Assembly: GCA_963715045.1 (NCBI GenBank)
Contig: CAVQRC010000002.1
Location: forward strand, 62,001 to 126,000
Length of the DNA: 64,000 bases
DNA from: CAVQRC01 sp963715045
GTDB taxonomy: Bacteria; Planctomycetota; Planctomycetia; Pirellulales; Lacipirellulaceae
Direction: 5' to 3'
The position numbers and the translations under genes are program-made. Below are positions 1-9,512 of the stretch, one piece after another; position 1 is the stretch's first letter, and every line of letters begins with the position of its first letter. Under the pieces are notes generated by a model. That model ran no database searches. It had not been told where the DNA came from and was given only the letters and a program-made list of their open reading frames with translations.

Positions 1-1282
1 GGAGGCGGCGAAAGATATTCTCGACATCGACGATGGCATCGTCGACCAGTTCGCCGATCGCCACGGCCAGCCCTCCGAGCGTCATCGTATTGACGCTCAG
101 ACCGGCGGCATAGAACACGAGGGCCGTGGTTACGATCGAGAGGGGGATCGCAGTGAGCGTGATGAACGTGACGCGGAGATTCATGAGAAACAAGAAGAGC
201 ACGACCACGACCAGCAGGGATCCGTCGCGGAGGGCCTCGACGACATTGTCGATGGCCAGGTCGATAAACGCCTTCTGCTGGTAGAGTTCGGGCCAGATAC
301 GCACGTTCGCCCGACAGCCGCTTGCCGATTTCCTCGAGCGCCTCGCTGACCTTCCGGGTGACCATGCGGGTATCGGCCTGGGGCTGTTTGAGGATTGTCA
401 GCAGCACCGCGGGCCCTCCGACCATTTCGCCCTGCTGGTCTCGGACAAACGCCGAACTGTCGCCCCGCTTCACTTGTCCGCCTTCGACGATCCGCGCGAC
501 CTGCGCGAGCGTCACCGACTGCCGCTCTCGTTGTTTGACGACGATGTTCTTGATCTCGTCGACTGAACGAACTCTTCCCAAGGACCGCACGAGAAACTCA
601 TTCGGGCCCTGCTCGTCGAGATAACCACCGGCCGTGTTCTGGTTGCTTTCTTGCAGGGCCTGTTTCACATCGCGGAGGGAGACGCCGAAATGAATCAGCA
701 GGTCGGGGTCGACGAGTACCTGGAACTGCTTTCGCTCGCCTCCCATGACGATGACCTGGGAGACTCCTGGAATCGTCAGTAGGCGTTGGCGGACTACCCA
801 GTCGGCGATGCGTACGCAGTTCGATCGGCGAGGTCTGCGCCCTCGGCCGTCATGCCGACGATCATGATCTGTCCCATGATCGACGAGATCGGCATCAACT
901 GCGGCTTGACTCCTGGCGGGAGGTTGTCGGCCGCCAGCGACAAACGCTCCGCCACGATCTGGCGATCGTTGTAGATGTCGGTGCCCCAGTCGAACTCGAC
1001 ATTCACGATCGAGAGCCCGATGCCGCTCGACGTGCGAACGGCCTGCACGCCGGTCGCTCCGTTAAGCACGGTTTCGATCGGAAACGTGATGAGCGTCTCG
1101 ACTTCCTCGGGTGCCATCCCGTGGGCCTCGGTCATCACGACCACCCGGGGACGATTGAGATTGGGAAACACGTCGATCGGCAATTGCGTCGCCTGCCACC
1201 CGCCGATGCCGAGCAGAAACAAGGCCCCCGCGAGGGTCAATACCCGGTGGTGCAGAGCGAAGCGAATGACCGCGTTGAGCAT
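1..1282 (-). CDS. CusA/CzcA-type heavy-metal RND efflux pump, 3' truncated by window, frameshifted
   Basis: Inner-membrane RND pump that exports metal cations by proton antiport with the adaptor encoded just upstream at 1583-2977. The clean N-terminal 162 codons show the first membrane helix, then the porter motif LPIDVFPNLNRP and APEEVETLITFPIE. After shifting frame near 795-815 and again near 310, recognisable RND sequence continues: ADWVV, then ANVRIWPELYQQ, and at the window edge the diagnostic GELVDDAIVDVENIF of transmembrane segment 4. The second shift is explained by one extra base in the CCC run at 310-312. About 425 of roughly 1050 residues lie in the window. Copper versus zinc/cobalt/cadmium specificity cannot be told because the metal-site helices are mostly outside. 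The indels may be sequence errors rather than a dead gene. Confidence 0.85.
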
Positions 1283-1284
1283 GG

Positions 1285-1336
1285 AGAGGGGTCGGGGGTC
1301 GGGGGGCAGGGGTCGGGGGTCAGGGGTCAGCGGCGG
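1285..1336. repeat. GGGGTCA/G heptad repeat
   Basis: Just upstream of the pump start codon, about seven imperfect tandem units of GGGGTCR run head to tail. The same heptad recurs at 24985-25012, 25186-25215 (opposite orientation) and 40776-40836. Confidence 0.75.
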
Positions 1337-1374
1337 ATCCCTTGGTAGCCTTCAGGTTTAATTCTCTTTTCCTT

Positions 1375-1582
1375 GTTGATTTGTCTGTGTTTTTCAATCG
1401 TTGAATTGACTCAGTGGTGCTACCCGATGCGAAGGTTTGAGTCTTATTTCATTATTGATTTGTTTGTCATTTGTAATTTGCTATTTGTGATTTAACTCAG
1501 TGGTGCTACCCGATGCGAAGGTTTGAGTCTTATTTCTTTATTGATTTGTTTGTGATTTGTGATTTGCAATTTGTGATTTACC
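1375..1582. repeat. AT-rich ~86-bp tandem repeat with internal ATTTGTN heptads
   Basis: A 42-bp block beginning ACTCAGTGGTGCTACCCGAT occurs identically at 1409-1450 and 1495-1536, a period of 86 bp. Each block is followed by an AT-rich tract of ATTTGTN heptads. A degenerate unit precedes 1409, and a third CTCAGTGG start (1581) runs into the stop codon of the adaptor gene. The tract is far more AT-rich than its surroundings and lies between the efflux adaptor and pump genes. Confidence 0.8.
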
Positions 1583-2977
1583 TCAGTGGTTGTGTCCGGC
1601 GTGGGGATCGATTCCGCCGCCCGCCTGGTTCTTCAGCGCCTGGTACATCTGATAGGCGCCGGTGGCGGCGAGAACGTCTCCCGGAAACAGCGTTCCGTCG
1701 TTGGCGATTACGACCGCCTGCTGATCGCGATGGACGACGTGGACGGCAATCTGTTCGAAACGATCGCCGTTCTGGCGAAAGACGAAAGCCTCCACCGGTT
1801 CGGCGACGACAGCGGTTGTCGGAAGGACAAACTGGTCTTCCCAGGTTTCGACCGGAATGCCGATCTGCATCCGCTGGCCCGGTTTGTATCTCCATTCGAG
1901 AAAACGCTTGCTGCCCTCCCTGGATTCGCGGGCGACCGCATTGGGCAAGCGCAGATAGACCTTTAATGCCCGCGAGTCGGGATCGATCTGGTCGGCAACG
2001 TAGAGCAACTGCAGGCCCTCGACGAGTTCCGTGCGATCTTCCGCCCGTACGAGTCTCGCCGTGATGGTTCTGCGGGCCTCGGCAGCGGCTCGTATGGCGG
2101 CTGCATCGTCTTCGAAGGCGAGGCCCTCCACCAGCAGTTCGCAATGGTCGGCAAGCACGGCCATCTCCTGTCCGACCTGGACCTGTTCGCCCTTGGCGAC
2201 GCCGAGACTTTGCACCGTGTACAGGTGCGTATCCTCGCAATGCTCTTCATCGTGCACATGGGGCGGCGTGCGGACGGTCACGTTGCGAAAAAGTTGCTGC
2301 GTGACCCGGATTTCGCCGACCTGTTCTTCACTGAGCCCGTGGAGCAGCATGGCTTGCACTTCGGCCATTGCCGATACCTCGAGCTTCTGCCGTTCGTACT
2401 GCTTTTCGAGGACCCGGCGGCCGGCGATCACGCCTTCATCGAGCCCTTCGAGCCGTTCAATCTCACGCTCGACAATTTCAAGATTTGCAATCGTCTGGAG
2501 GAAGTCACGTTGGGCGGCGACAAGCTCTTCGTGGGTGAGTCGCAATTCGAACAGCGGCTCGCCCGCGTCAACCGCCTCGCCCGTCACGGCGTGAATCTCG
2601 GTCACGATTCCCGTGAGCGGGGCCGTAATATGCAGCTGCGATCTGCCCGGCCGCTCGACCACGATCGCCGGCAGCGTCAGGAACCGCTCGTATGCTCTGG
2701 GCTCGAGGACTAAGGGCTTGTAGCCAACGTTCTTCAGGCCGTTCGCAGAGATCCTGATCGAGGCGTTCGCGACCGGCGGGGCGTGCCCTTCATCGCCGGG
2801 CGATTTCGTTCCGCCAGCAGCAGCCTCGATGACCGGATCCGACTCGCGTTCCAGCCACGGCAGCCAAACGGCGCGCCACTTCTGATGCTTGAACGCGGTA
2901 ATCCCGATCGCGACCAGGCAGCCAACGGCGACGAGAATGATGACGACTGTGTGGAGGGTGAAACGGTGGCGAGCCAT
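1583..2977 (-). CDS. CusB/HlyD-family efflux RND periplasmic adaptor
   Basis: Membrane-fusion protein expected to link the RND pump encoded downstream (1-1282) to an outer-membrane channel and possibly to hand over metal. The 464-residue product has an N-terminal anchor helix (about 9-28), a periplasmic linker, the biotinyl-lipoyl half motif APLTGIVTEIHAVTGEAVDA (about 118-137), a helical hairpin (about 145-210), and the second half with beta-barrel and membrane-proximal domains. A His/Glu-rich insert (TPPHVHDEEHCEDTH, about 240) and a His-rich tail ending DPHAGHNH are plausible metal ligands and argue for a metal rather than a drug system. The length is normal and the frame is intact. It is first of the pair; 300 bp of repeats separate it from the pump gene. 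Confidence 0.9.
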   Translation of the reverse strand: MARHRFTLHTVVIILVAVGCLVAIGITAFKHQKWRAVWLPWLERESDPVIEAAAGGTKSPGDEGHAPPVANASIRISANGLKNVGYKPLVLEPRAYERFLTLPAIVVERPGRSQLHITAPLTGIVTEIHAVTGEAVDAGEPLFELRLTHEELVAAQRDFLQTIANLEIVEREIERLEGLDEGVIAGRRVLEKQYERQKLEVSAMAEVQAMLLHGLSEEQVGEIRVTQQLFRNVTVRTPPHVHDEEHCEDTHLYTVQSLGVAKGEQVQVGQEMAVLADHCELLVEGLAFEDDAAAIRAAAEARRTITARLVRAEDRTELVEGLQLLYVADQIDPDSRALKVYLRLPNAVARESREGSKRFLEWRYKPGQRMQIGIPVETWEDQFVLPTTAVVAEPVEAFVFRQNGDRFEQIAVHVVHRDQQAVVIANDGTLFPGDVLAATGAYQMYQALKNQAGGGIDPHAGHNH

Positions 2978-3124
2978 GAATCAAATTCCAGTGAGACTGT
3001 CGGACACGCTGGGCGTGAACAACTCAAGAGAAATCAACCGAGTCGGTCCGGCAACCGGCAGCAGAGACTTCCGCACGGCAGCGAGAACGCGAGGACCGGG
3101 GGCGAACTGGACCGGCCGCCGGGT

Positions 3125-3628
3125 TCAGATCAAGAACGCGCAATTCGCGAGATAGGCGCGTACCGCGAGCGTCGTAAACGTTCGCGGTGGAGCCCCGCAG
3201 CTGCCTGGGTCGGGTTGGGAGCAGCCTGGCGAATCGAGAAACAGCGGCGTCCGCTCGAAAGGATTCACTTCCTGGACATGGAAAGTCTCGAGATCACAAG
3301 CGGGTACGACATTCCACTGGCAATCGCTGTGATGGCAGCGATGGCCTGAATCGTGCTGGCTCCGCGGCGACGCGACTGCTGTCGCATGCGCGTGCATGGG
3401 TCGGACCTGCTGACCATGGCGATCCGCGGTACAGCCTTGATGGCCGTGTGTTTCGCCATGGTCTTCATGTTCAGCAGCTGCGGCATGGTGGTCGTGCCCG
3501 GCACACGGCCCATCGAGGTGCGCGTGACAACTGGCCGCGTGGCTCTGATGGGCACAACAGCCGAATACCGCATGCGCCAGAACGGACGCGGCGGTCAGGC
3601 TGTGCACGAGACTGGGCATCGTGTCCAC
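3125..3628 (-). CDS. His/Cys-rich exported protein of the metal-efflux locus
   Basis: 167 residues with an N-terminal hydrophobic segment (about 9-25) that looks like a signal peptide. The mature part is crowded with His and Cys (CCAHQSHAASCHAH, GHDHHAAAAEHEDH, HRCHHSDCQW). I do not recognise a named family. The position directly upstream of the CusB-type gene on the same strand, and the ligand-rich composition, suggest a periplasmic metal-binding or sensing role. That role is inference. The C-terminal 50 residues are ordinary. Moderately sure it is a real gene, because frame, signal peptide and context agree. Confidence 0.6.
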   Translation of the reverse strand: MDTMPSLVHSLTAASVLAHAVFGCCAHQSHAASCHAHLDGPCAGHDHHAAAAEHEDHGETHGHQGCTADRHGQQVRPMHAHATAVASPRSQHDSGHRCHHSDCQWNVVPACDLETFHVQEVNPFERTPLFLDSPGCSQPDPGSCGAPPRTFTTLAVRAYLANCAFLI

Positions 3629-3759
3629 CAGGCGAGGGAAGCTGTGAAGGGGGCAGCGTAGAGTATTCGGATAACTGGGTAAATATACGTTACTGCAATC
3701 GCCTGGCCAGCCGAGCCAACGCCGCGGGAGTCGGCCGCGTGCCGGAATCGAGCGGGACT

Positions 3760-4380
3760 TCAGGGCAGGCGACGTGCGACTTCCCGCCAGAATTCGGCCA
3801 GATCGAAGTCGATATCAGGCCAACGCGGTGACTGATAGCGTTCCGCTCTGGCCGACGACACCACGTAGCGGCCCCCTTCGTTGAGCAGGAACTCGCAGAG
3901 CCTGGCGGCCGGGTCGACGATCCAGTACTCCTGGACGCCGTAGCGGGCATACAACTCGAGTTTCTCGACGCGATCCCTTAGTTCCGTACCGGGCGAGAGA
4001 ATCTCAACGACAAGATCCGGTGGTCCCTCGACTCGGTCCTTAACGATCTCGCGTCGTGGTTGCGACACGAACAATAGATCGGGCTGCAGGATCGCATCAT
4101 CCGCGAGGACGACATCCATCGGAGCAGCCAGCGCAATGCCGTCGGTCGCACGGGCCGCTTGGAGAAACACCTCGCTGAGGATCAATAAGACAGTCTGATG
4201 CAAGGACGTGGGGCTTGGCGACATGATCAGTCTCCCCTCGATCAATTCGCAGAGTGTCCCTTCGGGGAGTTGCCAATAATCGTCCGCCCGATACGGCCCC
4301 ACGTCGCTGTAAGGCGAATGCAAGTCGAACCATTCAAATTGAACTGGTGGTGTGGCCATCACTACGAGTATATCCGGCAA
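3760..4380 (-). CDS. Uma2-family (DUF820) restriction-endonuclease-fold protein
   Basis: 206 residues matching the Uma2 family, a PD-(D/E)XK-like fold abundant in cyanobacteria and planctomycetes, with no settled role. Family landmarks are the N-terminal CELIEGRLIMSPSP, the acidic ILQPDLLFVS, the core PDLVVEILSPGTELRDRVEK with conserved Asp/Glu and Lys, and YARYGVQEYWIVDP. A second ATG seven codons in (MATPPVQFEW) is the more usual Uma2 start. It stands alone between the metal-efflux and propeller genes. Confidence 0.88.
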   Translation of the reverse strand: MPDILVVMATPPVQFEWFDLHSPYSDVGPYRADDYWQLPEGTLCELIEGRLIMSPSPTSLHQTVLLILSEVFLQAARATDGIALAAPMDVVLADDAILQPDLLFVSQPRREIVKDRVEGPPDLVVEILSPGTELRDRVEKLELYARYGVQEYWIVDPAARLCEFLLNEGGRYVVSSARAERYQSPRWPDIDFDLAEFWREVARRLP

Positions 4381-4407
4381 CCGCGTCGTGGAACCAGAAC
4401 CGCCGGT

Positions 4408-6636
4408 CTACTCCCAGTCTTTCCTGGGCACGTAGGCGATCGACGTCTGGAGCGAATGGCCGCAGGAGCAGCCGGCGCTCGTTTCGGGAGCCAGCAGCAG
4501 GCCGCCGCTGGGAATCAGGCTCAGCCAGCAACCGCTGCGGATCCCGAGGAACTCGGTTCGCTTGCCGGACTTCAGATCGAACATGCCGTGATATTCGTAA
4601 CGGCTGAAAACGGTGTGATTGGATGCCGACATGACGCCGCAGCCGTGCCAGTTGAAATCGGTGACGGCCAGGACCTCCCCTGTCTTGAGGTCGTACGTGT
4701 GCTTGTTGAAGTACACGCGACCGCCGACGATTGTAGGGTGGGCCAGTTGCCCCGTGTGATGGCCTTTCTGGTCGGGTGCATGATGCTGCCAGAGTGCGTC
4801 GCCGCTGACGGCATCGAAAACATAGGTGTGGAAGTTACGTTCCTGATCGGTGCCAGTGACAAGCAACACGCCGTTGCCGGCAGTCAGATAGGTGACAAAT
4901 CTGCATTGGCTGAAGTCATAGGGTTTCTCCCATAGGACATGCCCCGTTTCTTCGTCAATGGCAACGAGGAACTGAGTTTCGAGGGCCGCATCGAGCATGC
5001 GTCCGGACCCCGCGGTGGCCGCCTGAGGGCTGCGGCTTTCGATGAAATAGACCGTGTTATCGGCGATCGTGATCGTGGAATTCATGAGCACACCATTCTC
5101 GTAACTCCACTTCTGCCGCCCGCTGTAGAGCTCCGCCGCGAACAGAAAGTCGCTGGTAACGCGGGCGATATCGTCGATTTCGTAGCGTTCGTACCATTCG
5201 CCTTTGTCGCCCAGATAATGGGCCCCCTGACGGACGCCGCTGCCCAGCAGCGTCTCGCCGTCGCTGGACAGATAGCCCCAGTCATAAAGCTGTTCACGCG
5301 TCGACTCGGGAATGTGGTAGTCGCTCTGGCGTTTGCCCGTCTGGGGATCGAAGGCGACGCAGGAGTTACCGATGGCAACGAACAGATGGTCATCCGTGGC
5401 GACCATATTCGAAGTGTCGCGAGGCATGTTGGCCCGCCGCATGGTAGGAATCTGTTTGGCCCAGAGAATCGTACCGTTGTAAGCATCCAGCCCGAACAAC
5501 GTGCGATTGCCCTGCACGAACAATCGTCCGGCCGCGGAGACAGGTGGGGGATTGCGATTGCCCCGATCGGGCATCGGACGGGCCCCGGGCCGGCCCCACC
5601 ACTGGACGATCATGTCGCCTTGAATCCGCTCATCCTTGCTGCAACTCGAGTTGTCGGCGTGGCCATATTGGTGCGTCCATTCGCCAGCGCCGGGAAGCCT
5701 CCCGCGACGAAGGAGCCAGAAGTTGCCGTCTTCCGTTTCGAGCAGCCGCCGCTCGCCCTCGACGTCGATGGTCTCGCGCCACGCGGTGAATTCTCGGGTG
5801 GCATCGGCCGGGGCCGCACCGAACGAGCCGAGTATCAACGTGCCACCGACCGGTCGAAGGCACCTTTCAAGCCCCCGCAGCTTGCCGGGCAGGTTGCCGT
5901 TGCCGAGCATGCGTTCAGAAGTGATCAGGTTCCAGGTGAAGGGCCCGTAGGGGATGTCGTCGAGCTCCGCATGATGCACGGCAACCCGGATGCCATACAT
6001 TCCCGCCGCGTCGAGCTTCGCGCGGCAGTCGGCGACACGCTGCTCGTCGGGTTCCAGAATCACGATATCGAGTTCGGACTGTCGGGCCAGTTCATAGGCC
6101 AGGCGGCCGTCTTGGACGCCGAGGATGAGGACATACCCCCGCGTAACGCCGACCTGATCGAGCATTCGGCGGGCGACCGTTTGATAGCGTTGGGTCCAGT
6201 CATCGTGCGGATAGGGATCGGGGCGGTCGGGAACTGGCGGCGGCGAGTAATCAAGAAAGGCATCGAACGGGTAGAATCCGCTATCGATCTGTCGGCCATC
6301 TGCTTGCTCTCCACCGACGCGGAAGCGATGTACGATTTCGCGTTGCACGTCATGGATGACGATTTCGTGATTGGTCTTCGGCAGTCGATCCTCCCAGCGT
6401 CGCAAGTGTTCGAGGTCGGGTCCGAATTCGAGCTCGGATGTCGCCGGCTGAGTCGTCTCCCAGGTCACGCGGACCGTTCCGGGAGCAAGGTATTCGGCGA
6501 ACGGTCCGAGGATTTCGCGGGACGGAAGCGTTTCGGGCGCGAAGGGTCCCTGATACTCCTGCAACCGAACTTCGGGGACCTCGCCATTCGCAGGCAGGAC
6601 GGCGACGTCCGCCGGGCAGATCGTCGGCTGAGTCAC
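4408..6636 (-). CDS. PAP-N/Fn3-like + class I methyltransferase-like + PQQ beta-propeller protein
   Basis: 742 residues in one clean frame. Order: phosphatase-N/Fn3-like beta domain (about 45-115), Rossmann methyltransferase-like domain (about 150-315) with a glycine-type loop VLILGVQDGRLAYELA (169-182) and an acidic residue after strand 2 (VILEPD, E195), then PQQ-like propeller blades (about 330-740) with repeated VYFNKHTYDLKTG-type units. It ends near a conserved GCSCG. It overlaps the upstream ORF by 4 bp (ATGA), so the two are probably translationally coupled. The protein encoded at 56276-60445 has the same domains in one chain, so this looks like the C-terminal half of a split protein. 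It has no signal peptide of its own. Whether SAM is bound is unknown. Confidence 0.8.
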   Translation of the reverse strand: MTQPTICPADVAVLPANGEVPEVRLQEYQGPFAPETLPSREILGPFAEYLAPGTVRVTWETTQPATSELEFGPDLEHLRRWEDRLPKTNHEIVIHDVQREIVHRFRVGGEQADGRQIDSGFYPFDAFLDYSPPPVPDRPDPYPHDDWTQRYQTVARRMLDQVGVTRGYVLILGVQDGRLAYELARQSELDIVILEPDEQRVADCRAKLDAAGMYGIRVAVHHAELDDIPYGPFTWNLITSERMLGNGNLPGKLRGLERCLRPVGGTLILGSFGAAPADATREFTAWRETIDVEGERRLLETEDGNFWLLRRGRLPGAGEWTHQYGHADNSSCSKDERIQGDMIVQWWGRPGARPMPDRGNRNPPPVSAAGRLFVQGNRTLFGLDAYNGTILWAKQIPTMRRANMPRDTSNMVATDDHLFVAIGNSCVAFDPQTGKRQSDYHIPESTREQLYDWGYLSSDGETLLGSGVRQGAHYLGDKGEWYERYEIDDIARVTSDFLFAAELYSGRQKWSYENGVLMNSTITIADNTVYFIESRSPQAATAGSGRMLDAALETQFLVAIDEETGHVLWEKPYDFSQCRFVTYLTAGNGVLLVTGTDQERNFHTYVFDAVSGDALWQHHAPDQKGHHTGQLAHPTIVGGRVYFNKHTYDLKTGEVLAVTDFNWHGCGVMSASNHTVFSRYEYHGMFDLKSGKRTEFLGIRSGCWLSLIPSGGLLLAPETSAGCSCGHSLQTSIAYVPRKDWE

Positions 6637-8044
6637 TCAAAGCAGTAAATCGCACCTTCATCGGTGCTGACGTAGAGCCGCCCGTCGCTGACCGCCAGTC
6701 CATACGCTTTGCCCGCCACGTCGCGACTCCAGGCGGGTTCGCCCGTCCTGGCGTCAATCGCCATGACCTGGCCCTCGCCCCCGGCAATTAACTGGCCGCC
6801 GGCGAGAATCAGCGATAACTGGCAATCGCAGGCGGCCGTCCACTTCACGCACGCGGCAATCTTCTGCGACAGCTCGCTGATCTCGCGATCCAGCCTGCTG
6901 ATCCGGGCCGACAGCTCTGACTGACGCGCTTCGCGGTCTGCTGCCGGAAGTTCCTGGAGTTGCTTCGCAACCGCGTCTTTCTCAGCCGCCTTCGCCCGTC
7001 GCTGCCCGTACAGTTTGACGTACGTCTCGCGATCGAGGGCCGTGAGCTGGCGTCCCTTGTGAAGATACGAGTAGGGTCGCGATACGATCATGTGCCGGCC
7101 ATCAAAGCTGGCGAGCACGTCGTGACTCTCGCCGCCCACCAGATTCACACTGCCGGTCTTACCCGGACCATACAGCAGCGTGTCGCCCGACAGGAGGGCG
7201 AAGGTCCCTCCCGCCCCGCCACCGACCTGAGCCAGGCGCTGCCCGGTTTCCGCGTCGAACACGAGGGGTCGGTCGCGGGACGTGACCACGTACAGCCGCG
7301 TGGTCGAAGCCAGCAGATAGCCTTGCGCCGGCAGGTCGTTCATGGTCGACTTCCACACTTCCTCGCCCGTGGTCGCGTCGAGGCACGCCACGTACACGAT
7401 CTCGGACGGAATCACTCCCGCACCGCAGAATACGCGATTGTCGACGACGCACAGCCCGGTGCGAATCGCCCAGGGAGAGATCACGCGGCCATTACCGGGG
7501 ATCCGTCGAGCGGTGGGTCCGGGTCGATGCTTCCATCGCAACCGGCCATTCGTCGCGTCGAGGCAATAGACGTACCCGTCATCACTGCCGAGATAGACGC
7601 TCCCGTTGGCGACGACCGGGGCGAAGCGAATGGGACCCTCGGTGAAGAAATGCCACTTCGCCGCTCCGGTCGCCGCGTCGAGGCAGTAGAGCTTGTCATC
7701 CACGGTCGAGCCGAAGTACAGCGAAGCCGTTGGCCACGGCGACATGGAGCGACTTTGTCGAACGTCTGACGATTCGTGAGGTTGTGCGTTTTTCGACCAT
7801 CCGTCCCAGATCGCCGGTTCATCCCACGCGGCCCTGGGCCGCACGGCTGAGCGATGCACCCAGTTCTCGCGAGGGTTCGCGGGGGCGGGCTGCGTGGTTG
7901 CCCCGCTGCGGGCATTGTCATGTTGAAACGTGGTCCATTCGCCACGGCACGGAACGACCGACAGGACGAGGAACGCGACTGCCGCGAGCGGCCGGGTGAA
8001 GCGCGGTGCGCGCAGACGGCGAGAATCTGCATCGAGAGACTCAC
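6633..8044 (-). CDS. PQQ-like beta-propeller protein, N-terminal partner, frameshifted start region
   Basis: About 470 codons. From 7730 down to the stop the frame is clean and shows PQQ-like blades (LYFGSTVDDKLYCLDAATGA, VYLGSDDGYVYCLDATNG) plus a Lys/Glu/Arg-rich coiled insert (about 6870-7010). Upstream, two single-base insertions near 7705-7760 disrupt the frame. Correcting them gives the expected family sequence TFDKVAHVAVANGSLYFGS. Before that the same frame reads back through FQHDNARSG and a hydrophobic export-like stretch AAVAFLVLSVVPCRGEW. The start codon is uncertain (candidates at 8032 and 8044 are in another frame). It matches residues about 25-430 of the 1389-residue relative. 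The stop overlaps the next start by ATGA. Confidence 0.7.
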
Positions 8045-8060
8045 TTGTGCTTCCGTGGTG

Positions 8061-8093
8061 AGATCTTGGTCTTCTTCACAAACCGCAAGATCT
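8061..8093. promoter_or_regulatory. inverted repeat between divergent genes
   Basis: AGATCTTG (8061-8068) and CAAGATCT (8086-8093) form perfect 8-bp arms 17 bp apart. They sit in the gap between the leftward propeller gene and the rightward oxidoreductase gene. An operator is possible, but nothing else supports it. Confidence 0.25.
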
Positions 8094-8217
8094 GTGTGTA
8101 AAACTGGGAGGTTACGTTGCTGGTCGAGTGCCGGGGAATCCGTTAAACCCTCGCAACGTTTTATCCGGACGGGCTCCGTGCCCCCTCACCGAGTCTTACA
8201 AGCTACCACAGGCGTCT

Positions 8218-9511
8218 ATGCCCCCACAAACTTCCCCCCCTGCGGCCCCCGTGCTTCGCGGCGGCATGGTCGGCATGGGGATGATCTTCGATGAGACGTA
8301 CCGACCGTTCTTCGAGGCCGCGCTGCGAAACGGAATTCACGATGCCTCGTTCGGGCGGTGCGACGTGTCGCTGGCGGCCGTGGCGACGCGTACCGGACAG
8401 CGTGCCGAGACGTACCGCGAGCGGGCCCCCGCAGGCCTGCGTCAATTCACGAGCTGCGTCGAACCCGACTCCATGGAGCAGGTGCTGGGCGAGGGCCTCG
8501 ATTTTCTGTGCGTGGCCTCGCCGGACAATCGGCATTACTCGGCCGCTCGAGCGGCTCTCGAGTCCGGTTGCCACGTCCTGATCGAGAAGCCGTCGGTCCT
8601 GTCACTCGCCGAACTCGACGAACTCGAGCCAGTTGGCAGTCGAACGCGAAGTGCTGGCGAAGGTCGTCTATCACAAGCTGCTCGATCCGGATCACAAGAA
8701 GCTGCGCACGCTGGTGGCCGACGGCGTTACTCCGGCACGTCAACAACGGTTACTGCACGCTGCTGGAGCCGAAGATGATCTCCGGCAGCCAGTTCGCCGA
8801 GTGGATCACGGGACGAAATCCGGGCACCTACGTCGCCGTGCATTACATCAAGCTGATCGACTTTACGTTCGGCGGCCGGCTCAAGAGCGTCAGTTGCACG
8901 CGGGCAGCGCGGGCTGGTCGGTCCGGCCGACGGACCGACCTGGGACTCGACGCAACTGCGGATGGTCTACGACTACGACGACGGCCGCGAGGCGGCGTTC
9001 GACATTCACACGAGCTGGGTGACACCCGACAACTTCCCCGGCTACGTCGAGCAGGAGGTGCAGTTCCGCTTCGACAACGGCGTGTGGAACGGCCACAGCC
9101 GCAAGCGGGGCGTCGAGTGCACGATCGAAGGCCAGACGCCCATCGCGCGTAAGATCTCGATCAACAACCATTACAACGGCGAGTTCCTCGAACCCTGGGG
9201 CGAACGTTCGCAACGCGGCTACGGCATCGAGGTGCTGGAGCGATTTGCCCAGGAGGTGGCGTTTGTCGAGCACGGCGGTTCTGCCGCAGAGCGGGCGAAT
9301 CGCTTGGCGGAGATCGCGTTCGTTGTCGTACAACGACATCACGGCCGATCGGCAAGTCGTGGCCACGGTGCAGGCGATGGAAGCGATTCTGGCGAAACAT
9401 GCCGCGGGCACCCCGGACTGCGTGGTGAAAGTCAACTCCCGCCACGGCGGGCTGGCGCTGTTTGCACCGGGCGCGAGTGAACCTGAAATCCTGTACGGCC
9501 CGGAGGTCTGA
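8218..9511 (+). CDS. Gfo/Idh/MocA-family oxidoreductase, multiply frameshifted
   Basis: NAD(P)-dependent sugar oxidoreductase family, about 430 codons. The first frame (from the ATG at 8218) gives a glycine-rich nucleotide loop GGMVGMGMIFDETY and the family signature LDFLCVASPDNRHY...HVLIEKPSVLS. The homologous reading then jumps frame at about 8631 (one extra C), 8728 (one extra A), 8905 (one extra G) and 9315. Each segment is conserved: LAKVVYHKLLDPDHKKLRTL, VNNGYCTLLEPKMISGSQF, MVYDYDDGREAAFDIHTSWV, SLSYNDITADRQVV. The last frame ends at 9511, one base before the next gene. Restoring the bases would give a normal-length enzyme, so sequence error is as likely as decay. Substrate unknown. 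Confidence 0.75.
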
Positions 9512-9512
9512 T

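Noticed and set aside
1375..1582. 86-bp repeats considered as a CRISPR array
   Set aside because: Repeats are 42 bp with near-identical AT-rich spacers in a two-copy tandem; no unique spacers and no cas genes.
4939..6648. Open frame of 569 codons on the plus strand
   Set aside because: It is antisense to the propeller/methyltransferase gene, has no recognisable domain and is typical of GC-rich shadow frames.
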